NCBI GenBank assembly: GCA_002402005.2
Contig: NVUS02000053.1
Location: 1-28,443 of the forward strand
DNA: 28,443 nt
Direction: 5' to 3'
DNA from: OCS116 cluster bacterium
GTDB lineage: Bacteria; Pseudomonadota; Alphaproteobacteria; Rhizobiales; OSC116
Shown here: piece after piece, positions 21,569 to 28,443 of the stretch
Position numbering within the stretch: position 1 is the stretch's first letter
Layout of the letters: each line of letters opens with the position of its first letter
The notes under the pieces: model-generated
What the model was told of the DNA's origin: nothing
Database searches by the model: none
Seen by the model: only the letters and a program-made list of their open reading frames with translations
Position numbers and translations under genes: made by a program

Positions 21569-23830
21569 ATGAGTGATTTTAATAATAGTAATAAAGTAAG
21601 TTATAAATTGGCCAAACGCGTCATACTGGCAACAACATCATTAGCCTTCGGCACGTTGTTAATGCACCAAGCGGCCTTCGCGGTAGATGTTCAAAATTTA
21701 ATATTATCAGGTAATAGCAGCGTCAGCGCGCAAACGGTATTTGCGAATCTGGAGCTTAAAAAAGGCCAAGCGATTAATGATGGCAGCATAAACGCCTCAA
21801 TCGCCTCTTTATATTCAACCGGCCTGTTTAAAAACGTAACCATTACCCACAAAGGCAGCAACGTATATATTGTTGTGGTCGAAAATCCAACCATTCATGC
21901 GGTTAAATATACTGGCAATCAGAATATTTCTTCCGGCACATTAAATTCGGCGATTGATCTGCGTCCCGGCCAATATTTTACCATTGGTAAAGTCGATCTA
22001 GCGGTCAAAGCCATCAAAAAGAAATATAGCGATTCGCGCTATTCTAGCGTGCAAGTCAGTTATAAACTTGTCGAGGTTGATGGCCAATCAGATGTGGTAT
22101 TCACCATCACTGAGGGTGCATCAACTACCATTCAAAAAATCAGCTTCGTTGGCAATAGCGTCTTCTCAGATGGCGATTTGCGCAGCGTGGTTTCATCAAA
22201 AGAAGCCGCCATCTGGCATGTCTTCTCTGGTGCCGATTCATACAATGCCGATAAAGTCAATTTCGACCGCGAATTGTTGCGTCGTCATTATCTAGAAAAC
22301 GGCTATGCGGATTTCAGCGTCATTTCAGCTGTGGCTGATTTGGATGAAGACAGCAATAAATATTTCATCACTTTCACAATTGATGAAGGCGAACAATATA
22401 CATTTGGCGAAGTCGATGTCGATTCATCATTCTCCAACCTACCGCCCGAAGATTTATTGCCACTCGTACGTGGCAAATCTGGCGATGTTTATAACGCTCT
22501 ACAGCTGAATGATAGCATCACCGAGATCCGCAAACAGGCAAGTCGCAAAGGTTATAGCTTTGCGCAAGTCACTCCAATCATCACCCGCAATTCAGTCGAT
22601 AAAACCATCGATGTTATCTACACACTCGAAGGCGGCCAACGGGTTTATATCGATCGTATCAACATCATAGGCAATAGCCGCACACATGATCAAGTCATCC
22701 GCCGCGAGATTGAATTGGCAGAAGGCGATGTATTTAACGTCGATGCCATCGAAGCTGCAAAAACCCGTCTCATGAAGACCGGTCATTTTACTGGCATTCG
22801 AATCAGTACAGAACGCGGTAGTGCGGATGATCGTCTCATTCTAAACGTTGAAGTGAGCGAAAATGCCACCGGTAGTGTTGGCATCACCGGCGCTTATTCA
22901 ACTCTACATGGTTTGGTTGGCGAGCTAAGTTATGCCGAAACCAATCTATTGGGCACTGGCCAACAATTAAGCGCATCACTGACGTGGTCATCTAAAGAAC
23001 GCAAAGCTTTCTTTAGCTTCACCGAGCCACGCTTTATGGGCGAAAACCTATCACTTGGCGGCAGCATGTTTGCTAGCTTGGCGACAGAGAAAGACAATAG
23101 TCAGCATTTGAAAGCTGGCGTTGGCACAACCGTTGGTTTGCCAGTTGGCGAATTCACTCGTGTCGCTGCTCGTTATAATTTCACTTACGATCAAAATACA
23201 ACCACCTCAACCACTGATTATATTTCAGCATTTGGTGTTAATGCGGTGTTTGATACAACAGACAAGCTTATCCTACCAACTGAAGGCTTTAAATTAGAAG
23301 CCGATGTTGAATTTGCAGGTCTTGGTGGTAATGTTAAATATATCCGCGCCATCGGCAAAGTTGAAGGTCATTTCGAAGTGATTAAAGACATTGTGATTTC
23401 AGGTTTCGCAACCGCCGGCACAGTCAATGCTTGGGATGCAACCACACCACTTCGCAAACAAGATACATTCTTTAAAGGTGGCGATTTGGTTCGTGGCTTC
23501 GCTGCAGATGGCCTCGGCCCACGCATAGGCGGCTCAACAACTCTTGCTAACGGTGGTACAATATTCGCTGGTGCAACCATCGAGATTCGTGTGCCATTGC
23601 TTAAAGATGCTGGCATTTATGCTGCTGCCTTTGGCGATGCAGGTACATTATATCAATCATCAGTTGCCGGCTCTACGTCCAATACCAATCAGATTAGATC
23701 TTCAATTGGCGCTAGCCTAATTTGGGAATCACCGATCGGTCCACTTCGTGCGGATTATGCTTATGTGCTGACCAAAAACGGTGTTGACGATTTAGAACCA
23801 TTTAAATTTGGCTTGGCTTTCAGATATTAA
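21569..23830 (+). CDS. bamA: Outer-membrane protein assembly factor BamA
   Basis: BamA is the central beta-barrel insertase of the outer membrane. The 753-residue precursor has a signal peptide ending at AFA-VD (cleavage near residue 38). Five POTRA repeats occupy about residues 40-440 (recurring patterns such as VKYTGNQNIS, ISFVGNSVFSD and INIIGNSRTHD). The C-terminal Omp85 barrel contains the conserved L6 loop VRGF near residue 640 and ends in an aromatic residue (FKFGLAFRY), as barrel proteins do. It lies after rseP, the standard order, but it is followed by a terminator rather than lpxD. Confidence 0.97.
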   Translation: MSDFNNSNKVSYKLAKRVILATTSLAFGTLLMHQAAFAVDVQNLILSGNSSVSAQTVFANLELKKGQAINDGSINASIASLYSTGLFKNVTITHKGSNVYIVVVENPTIHAVKYTGNQNISSGTLNSAIDLRPGQYFTIGKVDLAVKAIKKKYSDSRYSSVQVSYKLVEVDGQSDVVFTITEGASTTIQKISFVGNSVFSDGDLRSVVSSKEAAIWHVFSGADSYNADKVNFDRELLRRHYLENGYADFSVISAVADLDEDSNKYFITFTIDEGEQYTFGEVDVDSSFSNLPPEDLLPLVRGKSGDVYNALQLNDSITEIRKQASRKGYSFAQVTPIITRNSVDKTIDVIYTLEGGQRVYIDRINIIGNSRTHDQVIRREIELAEGDVFNVDAIEAAKTRLMKTGHFTGIRISTERGSADDRLILNVEVSENATGSVGITGAYSTLHGLVGELSYAETNLLGTGQQLSASLTWSSKERKAFFSFTEPRFMGENLSLGGSMFASLATEKDNSQHLKAGVGTTVGLPVGEFTRVAARYNFTYDQNTTTSTTDYISAFGVNAVFDTTDKLILPTEGFKLEADVEFAGLGGNVKYIRAIGKVEGHFEVIKDIVISGFATAGTVNAWDATTPLRKQDTFFKGGDLVRGFAADGLGPRIGGSTTLANGGTIFAGATIEIRVPLLKDAGIYAAAFGDAGTLYQSSVAGSTSNTNQIRSSIGASLIWESPIGPLRADYAYVLTKNGVDDLEPFKFGLAFRY

Positions 23831-23853
23831 TCTGTAACAACATCATTAAAGTT

Positions 23854-23889
23854 AATTGGGGTCAACATTTGTTGACCCCAATTTTTTTT
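23854..23889 (+). terminator. Intrinsic terminator after bamA
   Basis: AATTGGGGTCAAC (23854-23866, read with loop ATTT) pairs perfectly with GTTGACCCCAATT (23871-23883), followed by six more T. It is a strong 13-bp terminator. It stands where lpxD would normally continue the operon. Confidence 0.92.
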
Positions 23890-23926
23890 GTGCTAAAATT
23901 CTATATGTAATTTTTAAGGAGATAAA

Positions 23927-24397
23927 ATGAGCGAAAATACTGACAGCCAACAGCTTGATAGCATTGATGTTATGCAAATTATGAATTTATTGCCACATCG
24001 TTATCCATTTCTATTGGTCGATAAGATTATCGACATTGATGGCGATAAATCGGCCATCGGCATTAAAAACGTCACTATAAATGAGCCATTTTTCCAAGGC
24101 CATTTTCCCGGTCATCCGGTCATGCCAGGCGTATTGATTGTCGAAGCCATGGCACAAGTCTCAGGCGCGATATGCGCACACGCGCAAGGCGTTAAAGATA
24201 CACCGGATGTAGTTTATTTCATGTCGATCGATAAGTGCAAATTCCGCAAACCTGTCCTGCCTGGCGATGTATTGCACATCCACGTCACCCAAACCCGCCA
24301 ACGCGGTAACATTTGGAAATTTGAATGCCAAGCCAAGGTCGAAGGCAAATTGGTTTGCCAAGCCGAGATAGGCGCCATGATGGCACCAAATTCTTAA
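23927..24397 (+). CDS. fabZ: 3-hydroxyacyl-ACP dehydratase FabZ
   Basis: FabZ removes water from 3-hydroxyacyl-ACP in fatty acid elongation. The 156-residue hot-dog fold protein has MNLLPHRYPFLLVD at about residues 19-32 and the active-site helix FFQGHFPGHPVMPGVLIVEAMAQ, with catalytic His59 and Glu73. The Shine-Dalgarno AAGGAG (23916-23921) is strong. In most alphaproteobacteria fabZ lies between lpxD and lpxA; here it is a single-gene unit bounded by terminators on both sides. The nearby T-rich gap must contain its own promoter. Confidence 0.97.
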   Translation: MSENTDSQQLDSIDVMQIMNLLPHRYPFLLVDKIIDIDGDKSAIGIKNVTINEPFFQGHFPGHPVMPGVLIVEAMAQVSGAICAHAQGVKDTPDVVYFMSIDKCKFRKPVLPGDVLHIHVTQTRQRGNIWKFECQAKVEGKLVCQAEIGAMMAPNS

Positions 24398-24428
24398 TCC
24401 AGACCATTACCGATGCCCAGACAATAAA

Positions 24429-24457
24429 AAAGCCTGCAAACGCTGTTTGCAGGCTTT
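24429..24457. terminator. Bidirectional terminator between fabZ and gltA
   Basis: AAAGCCTGCAAAC (24429-24441) pairs perfectly with GTTTGCAGGCTTT (24445-24457), loop GCT. A-rich sequence on the left and T residues on the right suit termination in both directions for the two convergent genes. Confidence 0.9.
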
Positions 24458-24478
24458 AAATTTGTATGGCAAAATATC

Positions 24479-25774
24479 CTATCGCTTATTCATAGGTTTG
24501 AAATCACGCAATGTTTCACCCGTATAGATTTGGCGAGGACGGCCGATTTTTTGTTTCGGGTCTTCGATCATTTCATTCCATTGCGAAATCCAACCCACAG
24601 TACGGGCCAGCGCAAATAACACAGTGAACATGCTGGTTGGGAAGCCCAATGCACGTAATGTGATGCCAGAGTAGAAATCGATATTAGGATATAATTTCTT
24701 CTCAACAAAATACTCATCTTCAAGCGCAATGCGCTCAAGCTCAACCGCCACGTCAAGCAATGGGTCTTGTACATTCAATTCTTTCAAAACATCACGGCTG
24801 GTTTGTTGCATAATGGTAGCACGTGGGTCAAAGTTTTTATAAACCCGATGGCCAAAGCCCATCAGGCGGAACGGGTCGCTTTTGTCTTTGGCACGGGCAA
24901 TAAATTCAGGAATGCGATCCACGGTGCCAATTTCAGTCAGCATCTTCAGGCAAGCTTCGTTCGCACCACCATGTGCAGGGCCCCACAAACAAGCAATGCC
25001 AGCAGCAATACAAGCAAACGGGTTGGCACCGGATGATCCGGCCAAACGTACAGTCGACGTCGATGCATTTTGCTCATGATCAGCATGTAGTGTAAAAATA
25101 CGATCCATCGCTTCGGCAGCAATTGGGTTCACTTTATATTCTTCTGTCGGTACAGAGAAACACATATGTAAAAAGTTAGAGGCGTAATCTAAATCATTGC
25201 GCGGCGCAACAAATGGTTGCCCAACAGAATATTTATAAGCCATGGCAGCAATGGTTGGCATTTTGGCAATCAACCGGCGGCTGGCAATTAAGCGTTGCTG
25301 TGCATCAGTCACGTCAGTTGAGTCATGGTAAAACGCCGACAAAGCACCCACAACACCCACCATAATCGCCATAGGATGCGCATCACGGCGGAAACCGTTA
25401 AACAATGTCACCATTTGGTCATGCAACATAGTGTGATAAGTGATGGCATGCTCAAATTCGTCTTTTTCTTCTTCATTTGGCAATTCGCCATTTAACAGCA
25501 GAAAACATACTTCTAAAAAGCTGGCATTCTCGGCAAGCTCGCCAATGGGATAACCACGATAAAGCAAAACGCCTTTGTTGCCGTCAATATAAGTGATCTT
25601 GCTTTCGCAAGATGCGGTTGAGGTAAAACCCGGGTCATAAGTGAAATTATCAGTTTTTGCATATAATGTACTAATGTCGATCACATCCGGACCAACAGAT
25701 GCCTCGTAAACAGGAAAATCATAATTTTCGCCACCTAAAGATAATGTGGCGGTTTTATCGTTTTTATTTGTCAT
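24479..25774 (-). CDS. gltA: Citrate synthase
   Basis: GltA condenses acetyl-CoA and oxaloacetate to citrate, entering the TCA cycle. From the chosen start the product has 431 residues, the usual length of the type found in Gram-negative bacteria. The catalytic residues fit E. coli numbering with an offset of four: His268 (WGPAHGGANEA), His309 (MGFGHRVYKNFDPRA) and Asp366 (YPNIDFYSG). Start choice: ATG 25774 has AGGA (25784-25781) six bases upstream. Two earlier in-frame ATGs (25855, 25789) would add Asn/Lys-rich residues without support. A terminator shared with fabZ closes it. In the class, lpxB or related genes usually lie on its downstream side; here fabZ does. Confidence 0.97.
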   Translation of the reverse strand: MTNKNDKTATLSLGGENYDFPVYEASVGPDVIDISTLYAKTDNFTYDPGFTSTASCESKITYIDGNKGVLLYRGYPIGELAENASFLEVCFLLLNGELPNEEEKDEFEHAITYHTMLHDQMVTLFNGFRRDAHPMAIMVGVVGALSAFYHDSTDVTDAQQRLIASRRLIAKMPTIAAMAYKYSVGQPFVAPRNDLDYASNFLHMCFSVPTEEYKVNPIAAEAMDRIFTLHADHEQNASTSTVRLAGSSGANPFACIAAGIACLWGPAHGGANEACLKMLTEIGTVDRIPEFIARAKDKSDPFRLMGFGHRVYKNFDPRATIMQQTSRDVLKELNVQDPLLDVAVELERIALEDEYFVEKKLYPNIDFYSGITLRALGFPTSMFTVLFALARTVGWISQWNEMIEDPKQKIGRPRQIYTGETLRDFKPMNKR

Positions 25775-26039
25775 ATTATTTCCTGTCATATTGTTTTTAT
25801 TTTTGGGGGCAATATTCTTCGAGGCATTTAAATTCAAGCAACGCCCATCGCCCATTCATATTTAAGAAAAGTTAAGCCGTTCAAATTAAATATCATTCTA
25901 ATCTGATGTCGCGGTTAACAAGGTTTTCGTGATTCTTAAATCTCCTCATTAGTTAGTATACGAAATTGCGCAATTTCACAAGTTTTTGAGCCGATTTTAT
26001 TGAAAAAAAACCACAAAAACGCGCCGATTCATTAGATTT
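25775..26039 (-). other. Intergenic region upstream of gltA, downstream of gltX
   Basis: The 265-base gap holds no gene I can support. It contains the presumed gltA promoter and a perfect palindrome (separate entry). CCGATT occurs twice in direct orientation (25991-25996 and 26023-26028). No hairpin terminator for gltX is evident, although A/T runs are plentiful. Confidence 0.5.
25954..25983 (-). promoter_or_regulatory. Candidate gltA promoter with a 16-bp palindrome in its spacer
   Basis: GAAATTGCGCAATTTC (25962-25977) is a perfect 16-bp palindrome. On the minus strand TATACT (25959-25954) is a good -10 element, and CTTGTG or TTGTGA directly before the palindrome could act as a weak -35 with a 15-16 base spacer. 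The palindrome would then lie between the two elements, a classic operator position. The distance to the gltA start is about 180 bases. Confidence 0.45.
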
Positions 26040-27437
26040 TTAGGCAATATCCTCAATACGACTAATTGTTTCAGTTTTGCCCAAAATAACTGCAATATCA
26101 AATATACCAGGTGCATTGGTCGTGCCGGCCAAAATAGCTCGTAACGGTTGCCCAATTTTGCCCAATTTCAACCCAACTTCATCAGCATATTGTTTGATCG
26201 TTTCGCTAATATTGTCGCGATTCCAGTCATCAATAGCGCTGAATTTTTCGATTAAACCCGCAATCAAGGCTTTATTCTCATCAGTCAATTGCTTCTGGGC
26301 TTTCTCATCAAATTGTAGCGGGCGTTCGGCAAATATAAATTGCGCCGCTGCATTCAATTCAATCAAGGTCTTGGCACGCTCTTTGATGATTGGCATGGCG
26401 GTCAACAAACGTTCGCGTTGGCGAATTTCGCCAGCGCCGGTGTCTTTAAGAAATGTTTCTAAAATCTCAACCAATTCAGCATCATCAGTATTTTTAATAT
26501 AATGGGCATTTAGATTTTCAAGCTTCACAAAATCAAATTTCGAAGGCGATTTGCCAATATTGTCAATGTCGAACCATTCAATCAATTGCTCTGTGGGGAT
26601 AATTTCATCATCGCCATGGCTCCAGCTCAAACGCGCCAGATAGTTGCGCATGGCTTCGGGCAGATAACCCATATCACGATAGGCCATCACGCCCATTGCG
26701 CCATGGCGTTTGGAGAGTTTCGAGCCATCTTGACCATGAATAAGCGGTACATGCGCAAATACCGGTATTTCCCAACCCAAAGCTTTATAGATACAAGCTT
26801 GGCGGGTGGCATTGGTCAAATGGTCATCACCACGTATAATGTGGGTCACGCCCATATCATGGTCATCAACCACCACCGACAGCATATATGTCGGTGTGCC
26901 ATCACTGCGCAGCATAATCAAATCATCAAGCTGTTCATTGGCAATTTTAATTTCACCCAGCACCACATCATTGATAATGGTAAACCCATCACGCGGGGCT
27001 TTGAAACGGATCACCGGGTCAATGCCTTCGGGCGCTTCGGCATTGTCACGGTTGCGCCACGTGCCGTCATAAATCATTGGTTTGCCAGCTGCTTTGGCAG
27101 CTTCGCGCATCGCGGCAATTTCATCGCGGCTCGAATAGCATTTATAAGCCAGCCCATTGTCCAGCATATGTTGCACAACCTCTTGGTGACGCTTGATATT
27201 GCCATTTTGCGAAATGGCATCATCATCCCATTCAAGCCCCAACCAACGCATACCATCCAATATAGCTTGCACATTTTCCGGCGTATTGCGCTTTATGTCA
27301 GTATCTTCAATGCGCAATAACATTTTACCACCACGGCCACGGGCATAAAGCCAATTGAACAAAGCAGTTCTTGCACCACCAATGTGTAAAAAACCAGTCG
27401 GTGAGGGCGCAAAACGGGTGATAATTTGATCGCTCAT
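26040..27437 (-). CDS. gltX: Glutamate--tRNA ligase
   Basis: GltX charges tRNA-Glu (and, in many alphaproteobacteria, tRNA-Gln for later amidation) with glutamate. The 465-residue product is a class I synthetase with the HIGH-type motif HIGGAR at 18-23 and KLSKR at 240-244. Other marks are FAPSPTGFLHIGG, LRIEDTD near 41-47, and RGDDHLTNATRQ. The C-terminal anticodon-binding helices are complete (KLGKIGQPLRAILAGTTNAPGI). Two gltX paralogues are common in this class; no sign here tells which one this is. It is divergent from comEC, with 100 bases between the starts. Confidence 0.96.
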   Translation of the reverse strand: MSDQIITRFAPSPTGFLHIGGARTALFNWLYARGRGGKMLLRIEDTDIKRNTPENVQAILDGMRWLGLEWDDDAISQNGNIKRHQEVVQHMLDNGLAYKCYSSRDEIAAMREAAKAAGKPMIYDGTWRNRDNAEAPEGIDPVIRFKAPRDGFTIINDVVLGEIKIANEQLDDLIMLRSDGTPTYMLSVVVDDHDMGVTHIIRGDDHLTNATRQACIYKALGWEIPVFAHVPLIHGQDGSKLSKRHGAMGVMAYRDMGYLPEAMRNYLARLSWSHGDDEIIPTEQLIEWFDIDNIGKSPSKFDFVKLENLNAHYIKNTDDAELVEILETFLKDTGAGEIRQRERLLTAMPIIKERAKTLIELNAAAQFIFAERPLQFDEKAQKQLTDENKALIAGLIEKFSAIDDWNRDNISETIKQYADEVGLKLGKIGQPLRAILAGTTNAPGIFDIAVILGKTETISRIEDIA

Positions 27438-27537
27438 TATATTTCCAATATTTAAAAATTCTGTTGGCTTTGATTTAGCACAGGTTTGAATTTACAGCCA
27501 ATAATTTTATGCCTAAAGTGAATTTCAGGGAGGCATC

Positions 27538-28443
27538 ATGCGCGAAATACGAAATAGAGCGGCACACGCTTGGCAAAAATCCATTGCCAAACCGAAATTT
27601 GTCGACTTTATTTTCTACGCCGCGGATTGGGTGCTGGCCGAAATTGAGCGCGAGCAACAAAGATGGTTCATCTGGTTGATTGCATTTTTTGCTGCCGGGA
27701 TCGTGATGTTTCACGCGTTGAATCAGCATGTTTCACAGCCATATTTGATGATTTTTAGTGGCTTTTTGGCACTTTTTGGGGTGTTTTTGCATCAAAAACA
27801 GCGTTTTTTTGGCGTTTTCTGCTTGTTTTTAATGGTTTTTCTGGGCTATTGTTCGGCAAATTTTGAGTATTTTCGTATCAAAACCGCAGTGATTGAGCGG
27901 CCATTATATAAGACTGAAATTCAAGGGATCATCACCAATATTGAATTGTTTTCCGATCAACATTCACGGGTTTTAATCCAACCGCATTCGATCGAAAAGT
28001 TGGATCAGGAAAGCCTACCAAAATACATTCGATTAAACTTAAAACAGCATCAAAAAGACTTGCAAATTGGTGATGAAATTAGTGTCACCGGACAATTATT
28101 TCCACTACCCAGCGCCGCCATTGTTGGCGGCTATGATTTTGGCAAAGGGCTTTTTTATCAGTCCATTGGCGCGGTGGGTTCAGTGGCCAAAAAATACCTG
28201 CCCATGCAACGTGAAGCTGGTGGTGGCCTGTATCCACAATTTAAAAATACATTTTATAACATACGCTTAACTTTAGCCACCCAAATTACTGAAAATCTCG
28301 ACGGTGTCAGCCGGGATATGGCATTGGCAGTTTTGGTTGGCATTAAAATGGATCGAAACGGCAAAAGTTATCTAGCTTTGCGCAATGTCGGTCTGGCGCA
28401 TCTGCTGGCCATTTCTGGCCTGCATATGGGGTTTGCCATGGGC
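27538..28443 (+). CDS. comEC: ComEC/Rec2-family DNA uptake channel protein, partial (3' end cut)
   Basis: ComEC forms the inner-membrane channel for single-stranded DNA in natural transformation. The frame opens at ATG 27538 after a strong GGGAGG (27528-27533) and runs open for 302 codons to the window edge. Residues about 42-110 hold several hydrophobic segments. A soluble stretch (about 120-235) shows the family's OB-like DUF4131 features (GIITNIELF, LQIGDEISVTGQLFP, GGYDFGKGLFYQSIGAVG). The ComEC core begins near residue 265 with ALAVLVGIKMD and the hallmark LLAISGLHMGFAMG at the edge. It stands beside gltX, as in other alphaproteobacteria. Whether the cell is competent cannot be told; the family is also widespread in cells not known to be transformable. 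Confidence 0.92.
   Translation, partial: MREIRNRAAHAWQKSIAKPKFVDFIFYAADWVLAEIEREQQRWFIWLIAFFAAGIVMFHALNQHVSQPYLMIFSGFLALFGVFLHQKQRFFGVFCLFLMVFLGYCSANFEYFRIKTAVIERPLYKTEIQGIITNIELFSDQHSRVLIQPHSIEKLDQESLPKYIRLNLKQHQKDLQIGDEISVTGQLFPLPSAAIVGGYDFGKGLFYQSIGAVGSVAKKYLPMQREAGGGLYPQFKNTFYNIRLTLATQITENLDGVSRDMALAVLVGIKMDRNGKSYLALRNVGLAHLLAISGLHMGFAMG

Noticed and set aside
25775..25855. Longer gltA product starting at 25855
   Set aside because: The added Asn/Lys-rich residues are not a family feature; the internal ATG 25774 has the better ribosome binding site.
27475..27729. Minus-strand frame opposite the comEC start
   Set aside because: The plus-strand frame has a strong Shine-Dalgarno site, remains open for 302 codons and ends in the ComEC hallmark motif.
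1..28443. CRISPR arrays, insertion sequences, prophage genes, toxin-antitoxin pairs
   Set aside because: No spaced direct repeats, transposase motifs, phage proteins or paired small genes were found on either strand.

Overview
The window is chromosomal housekeeping DNA from a moderately AT-rich alphaproteobacterium. Gene order is the main evidence: glyA-nrdR-nusB-thiL; bamE, a CBP3/UQCC-type chaperone, DUF177, plsX, fabH, ihfA and a merR-type gene; rpsB-tsf-pyrH-frr-cdsA-dxr-rseP-bamA-fabZ; then gltA, gltX and comEC. This string is typical of the class. The ubiquinol-cytochrome c chaperone next to DUF177-plsX-fabH-ihfA-merR is especially characteristic. No tRNA, rRNA, CRISPR array, insertion sequence or phage gene was seen.

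Layout. Bases 1-1610 (minus) hold an SLC13-type permease cut by the left edge. Bases 1815-5639 (plus) carry glyA, nrdR, nusB and thiL (one-carbon metabolism, ribonucleotide reductase control, antitermination, thiamine diphosphate). Bases 5642-9327 hold two accessory genes, a chemoreceptor (minus) and an MFS transporter (plus). Bases 9394-14571 carry bamE (minus) and then the envelope/lipid group up to ihfA and the MerR regulator. Bases 14764-21423 are the translation, phospholipid and isoprenoid run rpsB to rseP, followed by bamA and fabZ. gltA and gltX run leftward, and comEC starts rightward at 27538 and is cut by the right edge.

How the genes work together. rpsB, tsf and frr serve translation. 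pyrH, cdsA, plsX, fabH and fabZ supply nucleotides, phospholipids and fatty acids. dxr feeds isoprenoids. BamA and BamE belong to the outer-membrane protein assembly machine, and RseP cleaves membrane proteins. gltA with the bc1-complex chaperone points to aerobic respiratory metabolism.

The most notable points are departures from the standard plan. (i) The lipid A genes usually found on both sides of fabZ (lpxD before it, lpxA-lpxI-lpxB after it) are absent; each place holds only a short gap with an intrinsic terminator. (ii) uppS is absent between frr and cdsA, and rib genes are absent between nrdR and nusB. (iii) GlyA carries an acidic, low-complexity N-terminal extension of about 93 residues that must be translated, since no other start codon precedes the core. 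(iv) Ribosomal protein S2 carries an Ala/Pro/Lys/Glu repeat linker and a C-terminal helix-hairpin-helix domain; the repeat shares 16 identical bases with the GlyA extension. (v) Several intergenic RNA or operator candidates stand out: an orphan terminator-like hairpin upstream of the bc1 chaperone gene, a 16-bp perfect palindrome upstream of gltA, hairpins before plsX, and two hairpins between rpsB and tsf.
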